DNA of 64,000 nt from Chitinophaga silvatica (GCF_003419895.1 NZ_QPMM01000007.1:310001-374000), one strand, 5' to 3'; counted from the stretch's first letter, positions 24,737-35,348 are shown. Numbers and translations are program-made. The notes: generated from the sequence alone by a model not told the origin.

Positions 24737-27700
24737 ATGCAAATGAGCTTTACGAAGCTTTACGCTCCATGGAGAGCTGCGCTGTTATTGCTGTTGCTGT
24801 CCACCAACCAACTCTCGGCACAGCAAGCAATGGTAAGAGGGGGAGAGGCTCCTCGCGAAACCGGCAGTATTCCACTTCAACAATTGCTTTCCGATCTGGA
24901 AGCTAACTACCATGTCAGCTTCAACTATGCCTCTTCACAGATCGCCGACAAATTAGTATCCGCTAAATCATTACGAGTTGCAGAAGGAAAACTCGAGCCA
25001 CAACTAAACAAAATATTATCTCCTCTGGGTTTATCTGCTGTTAAACTCAGTGATCACGATTTCGCTATTCGCCCTGTTACCACTATTGTAAAAGAAGCAA
25101 CTACAGTTGCTGTTATTGTAAAAGGTATTGTCACTGATGAAAATAACGCCCCTCTACCAGGTGTAAGCGTTAACGAAAAAGGTACTACAAACGGTACTGC
25201 CACTGATGCTGATGGACATTTTTCTATCAACGTTGCCACTAACAAATCTGTTCTGGTATTCCGTTCTGTAGGATATCAATCTAAGGAAGTAACTGCTAAT
25301 AGCAGTAGCCTGCAGATAAAACTTACTTCCGATGTTCGTAGTCTGGATGGGGTGGTTGTAACTGCATTAGGTATCAAACGTTCAGAAAAAGCTTTAGGTT
25401 ATTCTATTGCTACACTGAAAGGTGATGCAGTAAGTACTGTTAAAGAAGTAAACGTTGTAAGTGCTTTATCTGGTAAGGTTGCTGGTGTAAACGTAAGAAG
25501 CGCCAGCTCAGACCCTGGAGGTAGTATTTTAGTTACGATCCGAGGCCAAAGCTCTCTTTCTTCTCAGAATCAGCCACTCTATGTAGTAGATGGAGTGCCT
25601 ATTTCTTCAGGTAACCGTTCGCCTAAACAAAACATTGGTAAGAAGGATGCTATTGTTGATTATGGTAGTACACTCAGTGATATTAATCCAGATGATATTG
25701 CCAGCGTTTCTGTATTAAAAGGTGCAAGTGCATCTGCCTTATATGGTAGCCGCGCATTAAATGGTGTAATTCTCATTACTACTAAATCTGGTTCTGGTGC
25801 TAAAAAAGGTTTAGGCGTAAGTGTTAACAGTAGTGCAATGTTTGATAAGGCTGCTTTGTTCCCTCAATTCCAGAATGATTTTGGTTCTGGTGACAGTGAA
25901 GGCTCTGATGATACAGATTCTCAGGCATCTTGGGGACCTCGTTTAAACACGGGAAGAAAACTGGTTCAATGGGATAGTCCTGTTGATGCAAATGGAAACA
26001 AAATTGCTACTGATTGGGTAGCCTATCCAAACAGATATAAAGATTTTTATCGTACTGGTTCTACACTCATCAATAACGTAGCTGTTACCGGAAATAATAA
26101 AGATGGAAGCTTCAGACTTTCTTATACTAATCTCGGTAATGAAGGTATTGTACCAAATACAAACCTGAAAAGAAATACGCTGAATTTATCTGCGAGCTAT
26201 CAATTACATCCTCAGGTGAAAGTGAGTACCAATGTTGGTTATGCTAAAAACTCAAGTGATAACAGACCTACTTTCAACAGAAACAGTGCCAGCAATATCA
26301 TTTACACGATTACACCAAATGTGGATGTGAGAAAGCTGAGAAACTATTGGATGCCGGGTTATGAAGGAATTAAACAATATCAGCAAAACAGTAAAACTGA
26401 TAACCCATATTTCGTAGCTTATGAATTTACCAACGCTTACAATCGTGATCGTCTGAACGGTAATGTAATGCTCGATTATCAGATTACCAAAGATCTCTCG
26501 ATCATGGGACGTACCGGTATGGATTATTATTCAGAATTAAGAGAAGGTAAACGTCCGTTTGGTGCAATTAATTATAAAACTGGCGGATATAGTATTGAAA
26601 CAGAAATGTTCCGTGAACAAAACACCGACTTCCTCATCAGCTACAAGAAGAATGTAGATCCTGATTGGTTTGTTTCAGTTTCAGCTGGTGCAAACAGAAT
26701 GAATCAATATGGAAGAAGTACTTCACAAGCATCAGATAATCTTGTGACCAGAGGATTGTATAATATCGTTAACGCTGTACCTGGAACAATCCAAAACGCA
26801 TCAAGCATTTTCCAGAAACGTATTAATAGTGTTTATGGAATGGGACAGATTGCTTATCGTAATTATGCATTCCTGGATCTGACAGCCAGAAATGATTGGT
26901 CAAGCACTTTGCCAATAGGAAGTAATTCATATTTCTATCCTTCAGCTTCTCTTAGTCTGATTCTATCAGATATGTTTAATGTGAAGTCTAATACTTTATC
27001 TTTTGCTAAAGTACGTGGAAATTTCGCTCAGGTTGGAGGTGATACTGATCCATATTCATTGGAAAACACTTTCGGATTTGGACAAGATTGGAATACTATA
27101 AAACGTGGAATAATAAGTGGTACTCTGAAGAATAATGTACTGAAACCATTGATAGGTACTTCTTATGAATTTGGTGCAGACGTGAGATTCTTCCAGAACC
27201 GTTTAGGTTTTGATGTTACCTATTATAATACCATCAATAAAAACCAGATTATCAATGTTAAAACAACAATGGCATCTGGTTATAGCGATATGGTTATGAA
27301 TGCTGGTAAAATTCAGAATAAAGGTTTTGAAATCGCCTTGAATGCTACGCCTGTTATGGGCAAATTTCGTTGGGACGCTACAGTAAACTATACACGTAAC
27401 CGTAATAAAGTACTGAAATTGGCTGAAGGAATACCATCTCTCGAATTTAGTAAGGTTGAAGGTGTTTCTATGAGAGTAGAGGAAGGTGGCCAAATGGGAG
27501 ATATGTACGCCCAAACCTGGGAAACTATTGCAGAAGGAGAACATAAAGGAGAAGCCATTGTAAATGGAAATGGAGAATATAATAAAGTGAATGCCTTGAA
27601 GAAAATAGGTAACTATAACCCAGATTTCATGGTAGGTTTCAGCAATACGTTTACATATAAGAATTTTGCACTGAACATGCTGATAGACTGGCGCCAGGGC

Positions 27701-28195
27701 GGTCAGTTCTTCTCTTATGTAGCTAAAAACTTATTGAGCGATGGTCGTACTACCATAACTCTTCCTGGTCGTGATGCTCAAACCGGTGGCCTTCCTTGGG
27801 GAAATGGTCGCAATGATGGTTTAATTATGCCTGGTTATGTTGAAGAAAGTCCTGGAAAATATGTAAAGAATACAGAAGTTATAGACCCAGAAGCCTACTA
27901 TGGTAATTATTATTGGGATTTTCTAGAACGTTCAACCTTTGATGCTACTTATGTGAAGTTACGAGAGGTATCATTAACCTATAACTTCTCAAAGAAAACA
28001 TTAGGTAAGCTCCCTGTAAGTAACTTATCGGTTTCTTTTATAGCGCGTAACCTTTTCTCTTGGACTGCAGCTGATGCTGGATATGATCCGGAAACCTCAT
28101 TTTCCGTCGCAAATGGTGCGCTCAGCCAGGGTGTTACGAGTTGGGGATTACCTTATACACGTTCCTACGGTTTTAAGCTAGGGTTCAATTTCTAA
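24737..28195 (+). CDS. SusC/RagA-family TonB-dependent outer membrane protein
   Basis: An 1152-residue outer-membrane transporter. In order: signal peptide (about 1-28), STN domain (about 45-110, IPLQQLLSDLEANYHVSF) that contacts FecR, carboxypeptidase-like CarboxypepD_reg domain (VKGIVTDENNAPLPGVSVNE), plug with the TonB box region DGVVVTALGIKRSEKALGY and PLYVVDGVPI, then a 22-strand beta-barrel ending in GFKLGFNF with a terminal Phe. It would import a glycan or peptide with the SusD lipoprotein as lid. The presence of the STN domain and the sigma/FecR pair means expression is substrate-induced by trans-envelope signalling. The actual ligand is not predictable. Confidence 0.95.
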   Translation: MQMSFTKLYAPWRAALLLLLLSTNQLSAQQAMVRGGEAPRETGSIPLQQLLSDLEANYHVSFNYASSQIADKLVSAKSLRVAEGKLEPQLNKILSPLGLSAVKLSDHDFAIRPVTTIVKEATTVAVIVKGIVTDENNAPLPGVSVNEKGTTNGTATDADGHFSINVATNKSVLVFRSVGYQSKEVTANSSSLQIKLTSDVRSLDGVVVTALGIKRSEKALGYSIATLKGDAVSTVKEVNVVSALSGKVAGVNVRSASSDPGGSILVTIRGQSSLSSQNQPLYVVDGVPISSGNRSPKQNIGKKDAIVDYGSTLSDINPDDIASVSVLKGASASALYGSRALNGVILITTKSGSGAKKGLGVSVNSSAMFDKAALFPQFQNDFGSGDSEGSDDTDSQASWGPRLNTGRKLVQWDSPVDANGNKIATDWVAYPNRYKDFYRTGSTLINNVAVTGNNKDGSFRLSYTNLGNEGIVPNTNLKRNTLNLSASYQLHPQVKVSTNVGYAKNSSDNRPTFNRNSASNIIYTITPNVDVRKLRNYWMPGYEGIKQYQQNSKTDNPYFVAYEFTNAYNRDRLNGNVMLDYQITKDLSIMGRTGMDYYSELREGKRPFGAINYKTGGYSIETEMFREQNTDFLISYKKNVDPDWFVSVSAGANRMNQYGRSTSQASDNLVTRGLYNIVNAVPGTIQNASSIFQKRINSVYGMGQIAYRNYAFLDLTARNDWSSTLPIGSNSYFYPSASLSLILSDMFNVKSNTLSFAKVRGNFAQVGGDTDPYSLENTFGFGQDWNTIKRGIISGTLKNNVLKPLIGTSYEFGADVRFFQNRLGFDVTYYNTINKNQIINVKTTMASGYSDMVMNAGKIQNKGFEIALNATPVMGKFRWDATVNYTRNRNKVLKLAEGIPSLEFSKVEGVSMRVEEGGQMGDMYAQTWETIAEGEHKGEAIVNGNGEYNKVNALKKIGNYNPDFMVGFSNTFTYKNFALNMLIDWRQGGQFFSYVAKNLLSDGRTTITLPGRDAQTGGLPWGNGRNDGLIMPGYVEESPGKYVKNTEVIDPEAYYGNYYWDFLERSTFDATYVKLREVSLTYNFSKKTLGKLPVSNLSVSFIARNLFSWTAADAGYDPETSFSVANGALSQGVTSWGLPYTRSYGFKLGFNF

Positions 28196-28215
28196 ACTAA
28201 ATTAATTATACGGTT

Positions 28216-29700
28216 ATGCAACGCAGGCCTATTTTATATAAATTATTTTTGTTCGGCGCTGTTCTCGCTTCTTGTACCAAGGGGATGGAGCAGATGAACG
28301 TTAACCCGAACGAATCAACAAATACCCAACCTGAGTATTTACTGTCAACTGTCATGAGCGGTACGGCATATGGCTATCAACAGGATGCCTATTTCGATAA
28401 ACCTGCATCTGCCGGCAGATATATTACAATGGTGCTCAATGAAGGGAATGATAAATTCAACTGGGGAGGAGTAGATTGGGGTAGTACATTCTCCAGACTT
28501 TCTACCAACCATGAAATGATGAAAGTGGCTACCAAGCAGGGGCAGCTTCAATATGTAACTATTGGTAAAATTTTTGATGCATTTAATTTCGCTTACCTTA
28601 CAGATCTGTATGGCGATATTCCTTACACTGAGGCCTTACAGCTAAAGGAAACTAGAAATTCGCATCCTAAATATGATCAGCAGAAAGATATATATCCTGC
28701 CCTCTTAAAAGAGTTGAAAGATGCCAACGATGAATTAGCCAATACAAAAATTGAAATGGTTAAGAGTTATGATCCAATGTATAACGGTAACTATACTCAA
28801 TGGCGTAAGTTTGCAAACTCTCTGCGACTGAGGATGTTGTTACGTATCTCCAAAAACTATCCCAATGCATTTACTGAAATGCAGGAGATTATCAATGATC
28901 CTCAAAAGTATCCAATCTTTATTTCTAATAATGATAATGCAGAATTACCTTACTATGGAGCAATTAAAGATAACTCCTGGCCTGGTGGACCATTAAATGG
29001 TGCTTATTCTGAATTTGATAAACGTAAGCCAAGTAAAGAGGTGGTAGATTTCTTATTACAACGTAACGACCCACGTTTACAAGTTTGGATTGCTCCAAGA
29101 GATAGTGCTCAACCAGCTTTTAATGGTAGAACTGTTGATAATAAACTTTATGTAGGAGTGCCGAATGCAGTTACGGAGCCTTATCTTTATAATGGTGGCA
29201 ATGGTTTTATGAGCCGTCTGAATCCCACATACAGCCTAGATAAGAGTCCTCTTGTGAAAGCATCTATGATGACTTACTCTGAAGTATGCTTTATTCTCGC
29301 TGAAGTAGTACAGGCTGGTAAAGTCACTGTTCCTAATAAAACAGCTGAAGATCTGTACTTAGAAGGTATTAAGTCAAGTATGAGATTCTATGGTGTAGAA
29401 CAGGCTGCTATTAATGCTGATTACTTCAAACAGGCTTCTGTAATATACAATGGTACTCTGGAGCAATTGATCGGACAAAAATGGATATCCAACTTCCTTA
29501 AAGGTTCAGAAGGTTGGTTCGACCATCGTCGTACAGGCTACCCTGCATTTGTATTAGGACCAGTTTCAGCTTTCAAAGTAATTCCTAAAAGATATATGTA
29601 TCCACTATCTGAGCTGTCGAATAATGCTGACCAATATAATAAAGCGGTATCTGTATTCGGAAAAGACGACCAGTTCACCCTCATGTGGTACCTGAAATAA
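28216..29700 (+). CDS. SusD/RagB-family lipoprotein
   Basis: A 494-residue surface lipoprotein with signal and lipobox LASC (Cys20), followed by MNVNPNES typical of the SusD_like_2 group. The helical TPR-like fold is seen in FDAFNFAYLTDLYGDIPYTEA and YTQWRKFANSLRLRMLLRIS, both conserved in SusD proteins. The C-terminal region has WFDHRRTGYPAF. It forms the lid of the SusC transporter, and its gene follows SusC by 20 bases. Ligand-binding residues differ between families and are not assigned here. Confidence 0.94.
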   Translation: MQRRPILYKLFLFGAVLASCTKGMEQMNVNPNESTNTQPEYLLSTVMSGTAYGYQQDAYFDKPASAGRYITMVLNEGNDKFNWGGVDWGSTFSRLSTNHEMMKVATKQGQLQYVTIGKIFDAFNFAYLTDLYGDIPYTEALQLKETRNSHPKYDQQKDIYPALLKELKDANDELANTKIEMVKSYDPMYNGNYTQWRKFANSLRLRMLLRISKNYPNAFTEMQEIINDPQKYPIFISNNDNAELPYYGAIKDNSWPGGPLNGAYSEFDKRKPSKEVVDFLLQRNDPRLQVWIAPRDSAQPAFNGRTVDNKLYVGVPNAVTEPYLYNGGNGFMSRLNPTYSLDKSPLVKASMMTYSEVCFILAEVVQAGKVTVPNKTAEDLYLEGIKSSMRFYGVEQAAINADYFKQASVIYNGTLEQLIGQKWISNFLKGSEGWFDHRRTGYPAFVLGPVSAFKVIPKRYMYPLSELSNNADQYNKAVSVFGKDDQFTLMWYLK

Positions 29701-29707
29701 GTGTCTA

Positions 29708-30928
29708 ATGAATCAATCCTTAATAAGCGGGTGGCTAATCGCCACCTGCTTTACCTTCCAACTTAGCCATGCTCAAAGTCTGAGACCCGACAGAATCGTA
29801 ATGAACGTTACTGCTGATCCTTCTCATTCTACTGCTATTACCTGGCGTACCGAAAAAACTGTTACTGTTAGCTATGCGGAACTGATGCCTGCATCTGCCG
29901 ATCCGAGAACCACTGTAAAGGCTACACGCTTTACGGCCGCAACTACCGAACCTTTCGCCGATTCTCTGCCAATAAGATATCATAGCTATATTTTTAAAGA
30001 CCTACAACCTAATACGTTGTACGCCTATCGTGTTGGGCAGGATAACCAATGGAGCGAGTGGTTTCAGTTCAGAACCGCTGCTGCCACCAACGATCCGTTT
30101 TCATTTATTTATTTAGGTGATGCTCAGGCCAATATTTTAAGCAGCTGGTCTCAAACCATCCGCAAAGCTTATACTATGGCTCCCGATGCCCGTTTAATCA
30201 TTCATGCGGGCGACCTCGTAAACAGAGGTAATAACAATAATGAATGGCAACAATGGTTTGAAGCCGGTGGCTTTATTCATAGCGTGATTCCCGGATTAAT
30301 GACCACCGGTAATCACGAGTTTTATGAAAATGCACAAGGTGTGGATGTGGTTTCTGCCTTTTGGCGACCTCAGTTCACTTTACCGGAAAATGGTCCGGAA
30401 GGACTTGAAGAAACCTGCTACTATTCCGATGTACAGGGCATGCGTTTCATCTCTCTTAATTCAAATGAAATAGAAATCTCTGATGCTGCATTTGCAAGCC
30501 AGAAAGCCTGGCTCGAAAATGTGCTAAAGCATAATCCAAATAAATGGACCTGTATCACCTTCCATCATCCCGTTCTCTCTACTAAAAAGACACGCGATAA
30601 TCAACGCCTGCGCGAAGATTTTAAACCGCTGTTCGAAAAGTATAAAGTAGATCTTATCCTCCAGGGCCACGATCATACCTATGCAAGAGGGAGAGACGGA
30701 AATAAGGGCCCCGTTTACGTTGTATCTGTAAGCGGCCCTAAAATGTCGGACATCGATCCTCAACCCTGGATGGTGAAAACTGGCTCCTATAATCAACTTT
30801 TCCAAATCATTACCGTGCATCCGCAGAAAATCGCCTACCGCTCCTATACAGCCACCGGCGAATTGTTCGATGCCTTCGACCTGGAAAAGAAAGCAGGTGG
30901 CGAAAACCTCCTGAAAAGCAAAATGTAA
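29708..30928 (+). CDS. Purple-acid-phosphatase-like metallophosphoesterase, exported
   Basis: A 406-residue protein with a signal peptide (about 1-22). An N-terminal fibronectin-like PAP domain (about 26-125, VTADPSHSTAITWRTEKT) precedes a calcineurin-type catalytic domain with the metal ligands in order: GDAQ, HAGDLV, TGNHEFYE, FHHPV and QGHDHTYARG. It would hydrolyse phosphate esters in the periplasm or outside. It starts seven bases after SusD, so it belongs to the same operon and suggests that the imported substrate carries phosphate or that phosphate is scavenged. The specificity is unknown. Confidence 0.92.
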   Translation: MNQSLISGWLIATCFTFQLSHAQSLRPDRIVMNVTADPSHSTAITWRTEKTVTVSYAELMPASADPRTTVKATRFTAATTEPFADSLPIRYHSYIFKDLQPNTLYAYRVGQDNQWSEWFQFRTAAATNDPFSFIYLGDAQANILSSWSQTIRKAYTMAPDARLIIHAGDLVNRGNNNNEWQQWFEAGGFIHSVIPGLMTTGNHEFYENAQGVDVVSAFWRPQFTLPENGPEGLEETCYYSDVQGMRFISLNSNEIEISDAAFASQKAWLENVLKHNPNKWTCITFHHPVLSTKKTRDNQRLREDFKPLFEKYKVDLILQGHDHTYARGRDGNKGPVYVVSVSGPKMSDIDPQPWMVKTGSYNQLFQIITVHPQKIAYRSYTATGELFDAFDLEKKAGGENLLKSKM

Positions 30929-30970
30929 TTGTGCCGGATGTAGCCGGATTAACCAAAATTTCAGTATGAC

Positions 30971-33205
30971 ATGAAAAGATTCCTCTTACTATTACTCTGC
31001 ATACCCGTTTACAGCTTTGCCTTCCAGGTAAAGCAGGTAACTATCGTTGCAAAGGAAAATAATGTTGCTGCACAAGTATTAAAAGAGGAGGTCTTTAAAC
31101 GTACTGGTCTGAAATGGACTATCACCTCCCGTCCTCCTTCCGCCGGAAATACAATAGTTTTTAATACTGTAAAAGGCCAGCCCGAATCCTATCATGTTTT
31201 CACTAAGAATGGGATAACAACCATCGAAGCAGCTGACCCCCGCGGCCAGTTATTTGGTGCAGGCTACCTGCTACGCATCATGGAATACAGAAATCAGGAA
31301 GTAGGGCTACCAGACAACCTCGATATTACCTCAGTTCCTGAAAAAGCTGTAAGAGGTCACCAAATCGGGTATCGTAACCTCGCTAATTCCTACGATGGCT
31401 GGTCGGCAGAACAATACGAACAATATATCAGAGATCTGGCTGTTTTTGGTACCAATAGCATTGAAGCTATTCCTTTTATGCCAGCTTCTCCGCATTTCAA
31501 AATATCATCTAACGAAATGACGGCAAAGATCAGTAGCTTCTGTAAAAAGTATGATCTGGATTTTTCTGTATGGACTCCAGCCTCCTTCGACCTGGGTGAT
31601 ACTGCTAAACGTAGCTATTTCCTAAGGCAATTCGATACTTTATTCAGGTCGTCCGTTCGTTTGGATGCTGTATTCTTCCCGGGTGGTGATCCCGGCGATA
31701 ATGCACCTCAGCTGGTGATTCCTTTGCTGGAAGAACTTTCCAAACCTTTAAAACGCTATCATCCAAATGCGAAGATCTGGCTGTCTTTACAAGGTTACGA
31801 TTCTGCCAAGTGTGCGTTCGTTTATTCCTATATACGTCAATCAACACCAGCATGGCTGGGGGGCATTGTAGTCGGCCCTTCCAGCCCATCGCTGGAAAGT
31901 ACAAGAAGTGATTTGCCTGCTAAGTATAAGATCAGGCATTATCCGGATATTACCCACTCTGTCCGTTGCGACTATCCTGTCATCTGGTTTGATCCTGCTT
32001 TTGCCTTCACACTGGGAAGAGAAGCAGTAAATCCTCAACCTGTCTACTACTCTAATATCTATCGATACATTGCTCCATATATGGACGGATTTATCAGTTA
32101 TTCCGACGGGGCACACGACGATCTTAATAAAGTTGTGTGGAGTCTCCTCGGTTGGGATAGTCAGATGAATGAGCGTACTATGGTGCAACAATATGCCAAT
32201 TACTTCTTTGCTTCAGATGCTAAGGAAACAGCAGGCGATGGAATATTGGCTCTTGAAAGAAATTGGGAAGGGGCTATCGCTGCAAATGGTGGTATCAGAG
32301 CAACCCTGCAATTGTGGCAACAGTTAGAACAAACCCATCCCGGCCTCGCCTCAAACTGGCGCTGGCAAATGATGCTGTTGCGTGCCTATTATGATGCGTA
32401 TACCCGTGAACGTGCAATCAGAGAGGCCGATCTCGAAATTGCTGCAAACAAGGCTTTGCTCACTGCTAATGATCCGATGAATGAAGCCGAAAGGATTTTG
32501 AAACAGGCAGATATCCCTGTTCAGCCGCAATGGAGAGATCGTATTATTGAATTATGTGATAGCCTGTTCCGCTCAGTGGCATTACAAACCAGCGTTAAAA
32601 AATACCAGGCCTCCGGCCCCGAAAGAGGTGCGGTACTGGACTTTCTCGACAGACCACTCAATAACCGCTGGTGGATGGAAGATAAGTTTAAATACATCAG
32701 AACCCTGCCAGTATCAGAACAGCGTAAATCATTAGATACTATTGCTTACTGGGAAAATCCGGGCCCGGGCAGCTTTTATGATGATGTAGGTAACGTTTCA
32801 AAATCTAACCACGTATTAAGACCTGAAGACTGGCATACCGATCCGCTGATGCAACACGGTGATATCCCCGGGTTCGACTGGTGGGATGGAGGAATGAGCC
32901 GCCGACGCTTATCCTGGATGGTAAGTATGCGCTGGCCTCCTGCCATGAAATACGAACATCTCGATCCTAAAGCGAAATATGTTATCAGAGTTACCGGAAA
33001 CGGAGAATCACTTTTAAGAGCAAACGGGGTTAGGCTGCAACCAACCTTATACAATAAAGGAATAGGCGAACTCAAAGAATTTCCGGTTCCTGTTTCATTA
33101 TCTCAAACTGGTTCATTAGTACTTACCTGGGATGCTATAGATGAAGAACATTTAAACTGGCGACAACATTCAAGAGTCACCGAAGTGTGGCTTATTAAAC
33201 TATAA
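30971..33205 (+). CDS. Exported glycoside hydrolase candidate (GH67/GH20-like N-terminus)
   Basis: A 744-residue protein with signal peptide (1-18). The N-terminal alpha/beta domain (about 20-115) resembles the non-catalytic domain of alpha-glucuronidases and hexosaminidases (VTIVAKENNVAAQVLKEEVF and GQLFGAGYLLRIM). A TIM-barrel-like part follows from RGHQIGYRNLANSYDGW, with FGTNSIEAIPFMPASPHF, FFPGGDPGDNAP and VIWFDPAF. The C-terminal domain, including GFDWWDGGMSRRRLSWM, may bind sugar. Catalytic acids cannot be assigned by eye. It lies 42 bases after the phosphatase and is part of the operon. Possible but unproven: glucuronic-acid- or hexosamine-containing glycan as substrate. Confidence 0.62.
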   Translation: MKRFLLLLLCIPVYSFAFQVKQVTIVAKENNVAAQVLKEEVFKRTGLKWTITSRPPSAGNTIVFNTVKGQPESYHVFTKNGITTIEAADPRGQLFGAGYLLRIMEYRNQEVGLPDNLDITSVPEKAVRGHQIGYRNLANSYDGWSAEQYEQYIRDLAVFGTNSIEAIPFMPASPHFKISSNEMTAKISSFCKKYDLDFSVWTPASFDLGDTAKRSYFLRQFDTLFRSSVRLDAVFFPGGDPGDNAPQLVIPLLEELSKPLKRYHPNAKIWLSLQGYDSAKCAFVYSYIRQSTPAWLGGIVVGPSSPSLESTRSDLPAKYKIRHYPDITHSVRCDYPVIWFDPAFAFTLGREAVNPQPVYYSNIYRYIAPYMDGFISYSDGAHDDLNKVVWSLLGWDSQMNERTMVQQYANYFFASDAKETAGDGILALERNWEGAIAANGGIRATLQLWQQLEQTHPGLASNWRWQMMLLRAYYDAYTRERAIREADLEIAANKALLTANDPMNEAERILKQADIPVQPQWRDRIIELCDSLFRSVALQTSVKKYQASGPERGAVLDFLDRPLNNRWWMEDKFKYIRTLPVSEQRKSLDTIAYWENPGPGSFYDDVGNVSKSNHVLRPEDWHTDPLMQHGDIPGFDWWDGGMSRRRLSWMVSMRWPPAMKYEHLDPKAKYVIRVTGNGESLLRANGVRLQPTLYNKGIGELKEFPVPVSLSQTGSLVLTWDAIDEEHLNWRQHSRVTEVWLIKL

Positions 33206-33215
33206 ACTTACTGGC

Positions 33216-35348
33216 ATGAGAAAATTTAGTTTTTTGGCAGCAGGTCTGCTGCTCTCGTGTGCTGCCTATGCCACACCAGATTTACCTTTTACACAAGCGG
33301 TTTCGGTAAAGTATACCGTTCCCGCGGGGCTGAAAATGATAAAGGTAATTACTGATTACAACGATAATGTGCATGTGCTTACCGCTCAGGGTTTCTATCG
33401 TGTAAGTGGTACCGAATTGGTTCGAGATCTCAGATTCAGACCTCTGGCACAAAAAATTCCGGTTGATGTAACCACTCAGGAAGAAAGTGGTCATTTGTAT
33501 TATCTGTATCCTGATAAATGCCTTACCAATGGTTACGCCGGTATTCCGTATATTAACCTACCAACAGGGAAATATAATAAAGTAGTAGTTGATGCAAAAG
33601 GCCGTATGTTACTGGCTGGTAATAATGCGCTTGCAATTGCAACAGATAAACAAATACAGGAACTTACTCCTATTGATGGTATCATCAGGATGGAAGTTAA
33701 TAAAGGCACTTTTTACATTCTCTCAAATAAAGCATTATACCGCTATAACGGTTCTCAGTTTGTTGCTGTGCATCAGACTAAAGGTGTTACGGATTTTGCT
33801 TTTAAAGGAAATGATATTGTACTGAGTACTCCCGGTGGTTATTATGCCATAGGTAATTCAGGAGATACCAGCTTATCCCTTCAATCGAGAGTTCCTGTGC
33901 AGGATATACGAAATCTGTTGGTTGTAAATAACCACATCTGGGCTGGTACCACTCAGGGTGCCTTTGCTGAAGCAGATAAAGGCTACCGCTACTACGCTTC
34001 CAAAAGATGGCTTAACCAGGATGAGGTAACCAGTATGGCTACCGTAAGTAATGGTGATGTATATATTCTTACGCCTACCGGACTTAACAAAATTGCATTT
34101 CCAAAACAAACATTGGCTGATAAAGCTGCCTTCTTCGATCGTAAAATCAGAGAAAGACATATTCGTTATGGATTCATCGCTAATCTCCAATTAGATCCCT
34201 CTGGAGACGTTGGTTCTTCAGAAATGGCGGATACAGATAACGATGGATTATGGAGCAGCTTTTACTTGGGTAGCCAGGCTTTCCGTTATGCTACCACTCA
34301 CGATCCTATTGCTAAAAGATATGCCTGGGAAACCTGGGAAGCATTCGAAAGAATTCTGTCTATTAATCAAATTAAAGGATTCCCTTCAAGAACCTTCGAA
34401 AGAAAAGGATATAAAAACTCCGACCCTGAAAGATGGAGAGATTCCCCGGATTCTGAATGGGAGTGGAAAGGACATACAAGCAGCGACGAGTTTGTAGGAC
34501 ATATCTGGAGCGCAGCTGTTACTTACGAAATGGTTGCTGAAACACCGGAAGAAAAGAAAAGAGTAGCCGATTGGGTAGATAAAATTATGACACATATTAT
34601 CGATCATAAGTACACTATGGTGGATATAGACAATAAACCTACTCTCTGGGCCAGATGGAATCCTGAGTATATCAACTGGTATCCGACCACCATTGGAGAT
34701 CGCCGTTTAGGTAGTACTACCATCATGGCTGGCTTGCAGCTGGCTTATAAACTCACCGGTAAGGAAAAATATAAAACAGAAGCATTCAAACTCATTAACA
34801 AGCATGGTTATCTGAAAAATATCACAATCGACTACCGCACTATCAAATCTACTCCAGGTTATTTACATGAAGGGATTGATATGGGTAGTGATAGCTGGAA
34901 CCACTCAGATGATGAAATGGCTTTCCTGACTTACTGGGTATTATACAGATATGCTTTCAATGATGAGTTAAAAGCAAAGTATAAGGAAGCTATCAGTAAT
35001 CACTGGGAAATAGAACGTCCTGAAAAGAATGCTGTTTGGAACCTGATTACTCTTGCAACGGCCGGAGATTATGATGCCGATGCAACTATGTGGTGGCTGA
35101 AAACTTTCCCTATGGATCTGATTACCTGGCAGATTAAGAACTCTAATCGTCATGATATCACTTTATTACCGGCCAATTTCCGACATCAGACTACTGAAGT
35201 ACTGTTACCATTAGATGAGCAACCGGTACACCGTCACAATGCCAATGCATTTACACTGGATGGTGGCAGAAGCGGAGAATCTGAGTTAGCAGGAGATGAG
35301 TTTCTGTTGCCATACTGGATGGCCAGATACCTGAAAATTATTGACTAA
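33216..35348 (+). CDS. Exported propeller plus alpha/alpha-barrel protein
   Basis: A 710-residue exported protein with signal peptide (1-19). Residues about 30-300 form beta-propeller-like repeats (VDAKGRMLLAGNNALAI, VNNHIWAGTTQGAFAEAD, SNGDVYILTPTGLNKIAF) similar to sensor-domain propellers. Residues about 305-700 are helical, with aromatic- and acidic-rich phrases (DTDNDGLWSSFYLGSQAF, WEAFERILSINQIKGFPSRT, EWEWKGHTSSDEFVGHIW, LHEGIDMGSDSWNHSDDEM) that fit an (alpha/alpha)6 barrel as in some glycosidases and lyases. It follows the previous gene by 10 bases. Function unknown; extracellular glycan processing is a reasonable guess. Confidence 0.65.
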   Translation: MRKFSFLAAGLLLSCAAYATPDLPFTQAVSVKYTVPAGLKMIKVITDYNDNVHVLTAQGFYRVSGTELVRDLRFRPLAQKIPVDVTTQEESGHLYYLYPDKCLTNGYAGIPYINLPTGKYNKVVVDAKGRMLLAGNNALAIATDKQIQELTPIDGIIRMEVNKGTFYILSNKALYRYNGSQFVAVHQTKGVTDFAFKGNDIVLSTPGGYYAIGNSGDTSLSLQSRVPVQDIRNLLVVNNHIWAGTTQGAFAEADKGYRYYASKRWLNQDEVTSMATVSNGDVYILTPTGLNKIAFPKQTLADKAAFFDRKIRERHIRYGFIANLQLDPSGDVGSSEMADTDNDGLWSSFYLGSQAFRYATTHDPIAKRYAWETWEAFERILSINQIKGFPSRTFERKGYKNSDPERWRDSPDSEWEWKGHTSSDEFVGHIWSAAVTYEMVAETPEEKKRVADWVDKIMTHIIDHKYTMVDIDNKPTLWARWNPEYINWYPTTIGDRRLGSTTIMAGLQLAYKLTGKEKYKTEAFKLINKHGYLKNITIDYRTIKSTPGYLHEGIDMGSDSWNHSDDEMAFLTYWVLYRYAFNDELKAKYKEAISNHWEIERPEKNAVWNLITLATAGDYDADATMWWLKTFPMDLITWQIKNSNRHDITLLPANFRHQTTEVLLPLDEQPVHRHNANAFTLDGGRSGESELAGDEFLLPYWMARYLKIID

